From the NCBI GenBank assembly GCA_023251215.1, contig JAHEZF010000065.1, positions 1 to 7,918 on the forward strand: a DNA stretch of 7,918 nt, written 5' to 3'. This DNA comes from Sphingobacteriales bacterium. GTDB taxonomy: Bacteria; Bacteroidota; Bacteroidia; Chitinophagales; Chitinophagaceae. The position numbers and the translations under genes are program-made. The notes beneath the pieces are model-generated. The model was not told the origin of the DNA. It worked only from the letters and a program-made list of their open reading frames with translations, and made no database searches. Shown in pieces: positions 6,367 through 7,918 of this stretch (positions are counted from its first letter, which is position 1; each line of letters starts with the position of its first letter).

Positions 6367-7215
6367 TCAATCTTTGTTGTCGTCTGTATCAATATTGAAA
6401 TCGTCTTTATTTTTTTCTATTTTAAATTTCTTATGTTTTTTCAGGAAGCTTCGGTATTTCGTGTTCACTTCATTGGAAACTGTCTTGCCGTTGATAATTA
6501 ATTCGCCGTTATTATTTTTAATGGTATAGCCTTCTTTCTTGTTGATCAAGCCATCTTTATCCAGGTCATCTATGAATTCCTTGTACTCGTTCATTTCTTC
6601 CTTTGCCTTTTCAATCTGTGCTTTGGCTTTTTCCATTTCTTTCCGGATCTGCGGGCCTATCTTCTCCATCTGCTTTTGCACCTCTTTCATTTCATCCTGT
6701 AGCTTATCCATGTTTATTTCTTTCACTTTCTCCATCTCATCTTTTATTTTTTTCCAGTCAATTTTGGCAATAGATTCTTCCACTTCTTTTTGGATTTTAA
6801 CAACATCCACTTCTTTCATCGCTTTGGCTATTTCTTCTCTTATTTTTTCTGCATCTATTTTAGCTATGGAAGCATCAATCTCCTTTCTGATCTTTTCCAT
6901 ATCCACTTCTTTCATGGCTTTGTCTATTTCCATTCTTAATTTATCTCCATCTATTTGCTTCATGGCTTCAGCAATTTCTTTTTGCACTTTTTCCATATTC
7001 ACTTTTATATCCACGTTATTCAATTCATCCAAAACATCGTCCAGGTCCCTGATCTTTTTCTCGCGGTCAGTTTTTGGCTTAGGTACTGTATCATTTACCA
7101 GTTGCCGGTACCGGCCCGGCGATTGTTTAAAGTCCCACGATACTAAAGCAAGACTGACTCCCAGTACGAATAAAGCAAGAAGCATGCGTCCGGTTGTGAG
7201 GGTTGTTGGTTTCAT
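6367..7215 (-). CDS. Membrane-anchored helical-repeat protein with EF-hand-like loop
   Basis: This 282-residue protein matches no family I can name with certainty. Residues 10-27 (RMLLALFVLGVSLALVSW) form one hydrophobic segment without a clear cleavage site: a signal anchor, leaving the rest probably in the periplasm. After a linker (28-72), residues 73-183 hold seven tandem 16-residue helical units, for example DMEKIRKEIDASIAKI and DAEKIREEIAKAMKEV; the sixth is 15 residues. More charged helix follows to about 215, with coiled-coil character. Residues 217-228 (DLDKDGLINKKE) match the 12-residue EF-hand loop. Next comes GYTIKNNNGELIINGKTV, a short beta-like segment resembling the C-terminal parts of some Bacteroidota M56/BlaR1-like proteins (from memory). 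A basic-then-acidic tail ends the protein. It has its own promoter and terminator. A structural or sensor role at the envelope is only inferred. The reverse strand has a long open frame purely because of the repeats. Confidence 0.85.
   Translation of the reverse strand: MKPTTLTTGRMLLALFVLGVSLALVSWDFKQSPGRYRQLVNDTVPKPKTDREKKIRDLDDVLDELNNVDIKVNMEKVQKEIAEAMKQIDGDKLRMEIDKAMKEVDMEKIRKEIDASIAKIDAEKIREEIAKAMKEVDVVKIQKEVEESIAKIDWKKIKDEMEKVKEINMDKLQDEMKEVQKQMEKIGPQIRKEMEKAKAQIEKAKEEMNEYKEFIDDLDKDGLINKKEGYTIKNNNGELIINGKTVSNEVNTKYRSFLKKHKKFKIEKNKDDFNIDTDDNKD
6667..6999 (-). repeat. Seven tandem 48-bp coding repeats (16-residue helical units)
   Basis: Units cover residues 73-88, 89-104, 105-120, 121-136, 137-152, 153-167 and 168-183. 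The consensus is D-x-E-K-I-x-x-E-I-x-x-[AS]-[MI]-x-x-[IV]. Units 2 and 4 end AMKEV while 3 and 5 end SIAKI, so a 32-residue (96-bp) super-unit (89-120 against 121-152) appears to have been duplicated. DNA identity between units is only moderate, so the expansion is not recent. Confidence 0.8.
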
Positions 7216-7260
7216 ACATCAAAAATTTAAAGGTTGAAATTTAATAAGCATCATCACGAA

Positions 7261-7294
7261 TAGATTTGTATCAAATATACGATTGATTTCGTAT
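7261..7294 (-). promoter_or_regulatory. Promoter/operator region of the helical-repeat gene
   Basis: Minus-strand TATATTTG (7279-7272) is a perfect TAnnTTTG -7 box, 57 bases before the ATG at 7215; no clear -33 TTG is seen. The box is half of the near-palindrome TAGATTTGTATCAAATATA (7261-7279, arms 8 bases with one mismatch), whose other half is a TAnnTTTG match on the plus strand. A second inverted repeat, ATACGA (7277-7282) and TCGTAT (7289-7294), overlaps it upstream. The position suits a repressor or activator site, but no regulator is encoded nearby. Confidence 0.4.
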
Positions 7295-7384
7295 TAAGTT
7301 AATATCTTGGTGAATTATGGAAAATTTTAACAAAAAATCATCCGCCTGCAGTGAACGGCTGGCAAACTTTTATTTACAGGTTCC

Positions 7385-7918
7385 TCAGTTTTTTCTAAAA
7401 GCCCACTTTATCAATTCCTTCCAGCTTGGCTTTTTTCCGTACATTAAAATGCCGGTGCGGTAAATCTTAGCGGCAAACCAGGTAGTAAATATAAAGCCAA
7501 CGATAAGTAAGAACATTGACAGGCCCAATTGCCACCAGGGAACAGTCCCCGGTACGCCATAAGGTATGCGGGCCATCATTACAATAGGTGAACTGAAAGG
7601 AATTATACTTGCCCAAAATGCTACAGGCCCGGTAGGATCATTAATTGCTGTGGTCATTATAACTATCGAAATAATAACTATCATCGTAACAGGAAAGCTT
7701 AAGGATTGAGCTTCCCTTACATCTTCATTAATAGCGCTGCCAATAGCTCCATAAATGGAGGAATAGAAAAAGAATCCGCCCAGAAAATAAAAAGCGAAAC
7801 AGAAAAGCACTATGGGAATATTTATACTGGTAAATATCTGTTGCACATTGCCAACAATAGAATTGGCAGCTCCGCCACTGCCAGATACTTTTGTGATATT
7901 GTAAATAATAAATACAAA
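7385..7918 (-). CDS. ABC-2 family transporter permease (5' partial)
   Basis: The frame is open from the right edge to TAG at 7385-7387, giving 177 visible C-terminal residues; a GTG at 7844-7846 is internal and not the real start. Hydrophobic segments at about visible residues 35-56, 76-92, 98-116 and 128-147 are the last membrane helices. Recognisable conserved stretches are YGAIGSAINEDVREAQ (a cytoplasmic coupling-like loop), IPFSSPIVMMARIPYGVP, and the end FAAKIYRTGILMYGKKPSW. These match the NatB/YhaP-like ABC-2 permeases of Bacteroidota, whose partner is an ATPase normally encoded just upstream, here beyond the window. The substrate (Na+ efflux or a drug or lipid) is not determinable. 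A 169-base gap, with no strong terminator, separates it from the helical-repeat gene. Confidence 0.88.
   Translation of the reverse strand, partial: FVFIIYNITKVSGSGGAANSIVGNVQQIFTSINIPIVLFCFAFYFLGGFFFYSSIYGAIGSAINEDVREAQSLSFPVTMIVIISIVIMTTAINDPTGPVAFWASIIPFSSPIVMMARIPYGVPGTVPWWQLGLSMFLLIVGFIFTTWFAAKIYRTGILMYGKKPSWKELIKWAFRKN

Noticed and set aside
6539..7237. 232-residue Ser/Phe/Ile-rich open frame on the plus strand
   Set aside because: It is antisense to the helical-repeat protein and open only because the repeats lack stop codons in that frame; its composition mirrors Lys/Glu codons.
7321..7384. Terminator after the ABC permease
   Set aside because: Read on the minus strand, a T-run (ATTTTTTG) exists, but the preceding GCC/GGC pairing is only about 3 bp, too weak for an intrinsic terminator call.
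1..7918. Mobile element, CRISPR, toxin-antitoxin or phage-defence system
   Set aside because: All substantial frames are explained by metabolic or envelope genes; no transposase, integrase, spaced direct repeats or paired small genes were seen.

Overview
The window looks like a chromosomal segment of a Bacteroidota bacterium, most likely Chitinophagaceae or a near relative. Four things suggest this: a Por/T9SS-type C-terminal sorting domain on the first protein, a DUF4293 membrane protein, an ABC-2 permease of the form common in that phylum, and AT-rich intergenic DNA with TAnnTTTG-like -7 boxes and few Shine-Dalgarno sequences. Family assignments come from reading the protein sequences; no search was run.

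Layout, left to right. (1) 2-1219 (+): the 3' part of a secreted, very glycine-rich surface protein with a T9SS tail; its start lies left of the window. (2) 1256-2990 (-): glyA (serine hydroxymethyltransferase) followed by a DUF4293 membrane protein, probably one transcript. It is convergent with gene 1. (3) 2991-3246: a 256-base divergent intergenic region with a good glyA promoter candidate, an 18-bp perfect palindrome and a GC-rich hairpin just before the glyA start. (4) 3247-4239 (+): a sugar-phosphate nucleotidyltransferase with a left-handed beta-helix tail. It is followed by a 19-bp perfect inverted repeat (4241-4329) and then 4337-5287 (+), a nitronate monooxygenase/FabK-like flavoprotein. 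(5) 5347-5748 (+): a small exported protein with one carboxypeptidase-regulatory-like (beta-sandwich) domain. Its intrinsic terminator lies inside the 3' end of the convergent 2'-5' RNA ligase/2H phosphoesterase-like gene (5756-6298, -). (6) 6367-7215 (-): a membrane-anchored protein built from 16-residue helical repeats, ending in an EF-hand-like loop and a short basic/acidic tail. It has its own terminator and a palindromic promoter region. (7) 7385-7918 (-): the C-terminal part of an ABC-2 family permease, cut by the right edge.

The genes do not form one pathway. The segment mixes housekeeping functions (one-carbon metabolism, nucleotide-sugar synthesis, a flavin oxidoreductase, RNA 2H phosphoesterase) with envelope proteins. 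No transposase, integrase, CRISPR array, toxin-antitoxin pair, tRNA or rRNA was found, and I see no convincing new multi-gene system. The most interesting items are the repeat protein at 6367-7215, the compact regulatory overlaps (a terminator inside a coding region; a terminator T-tract that doubles as a -7 box beside a start codon), and the repeat-like intergenic elements at 3001-3083 and 4241-4329.
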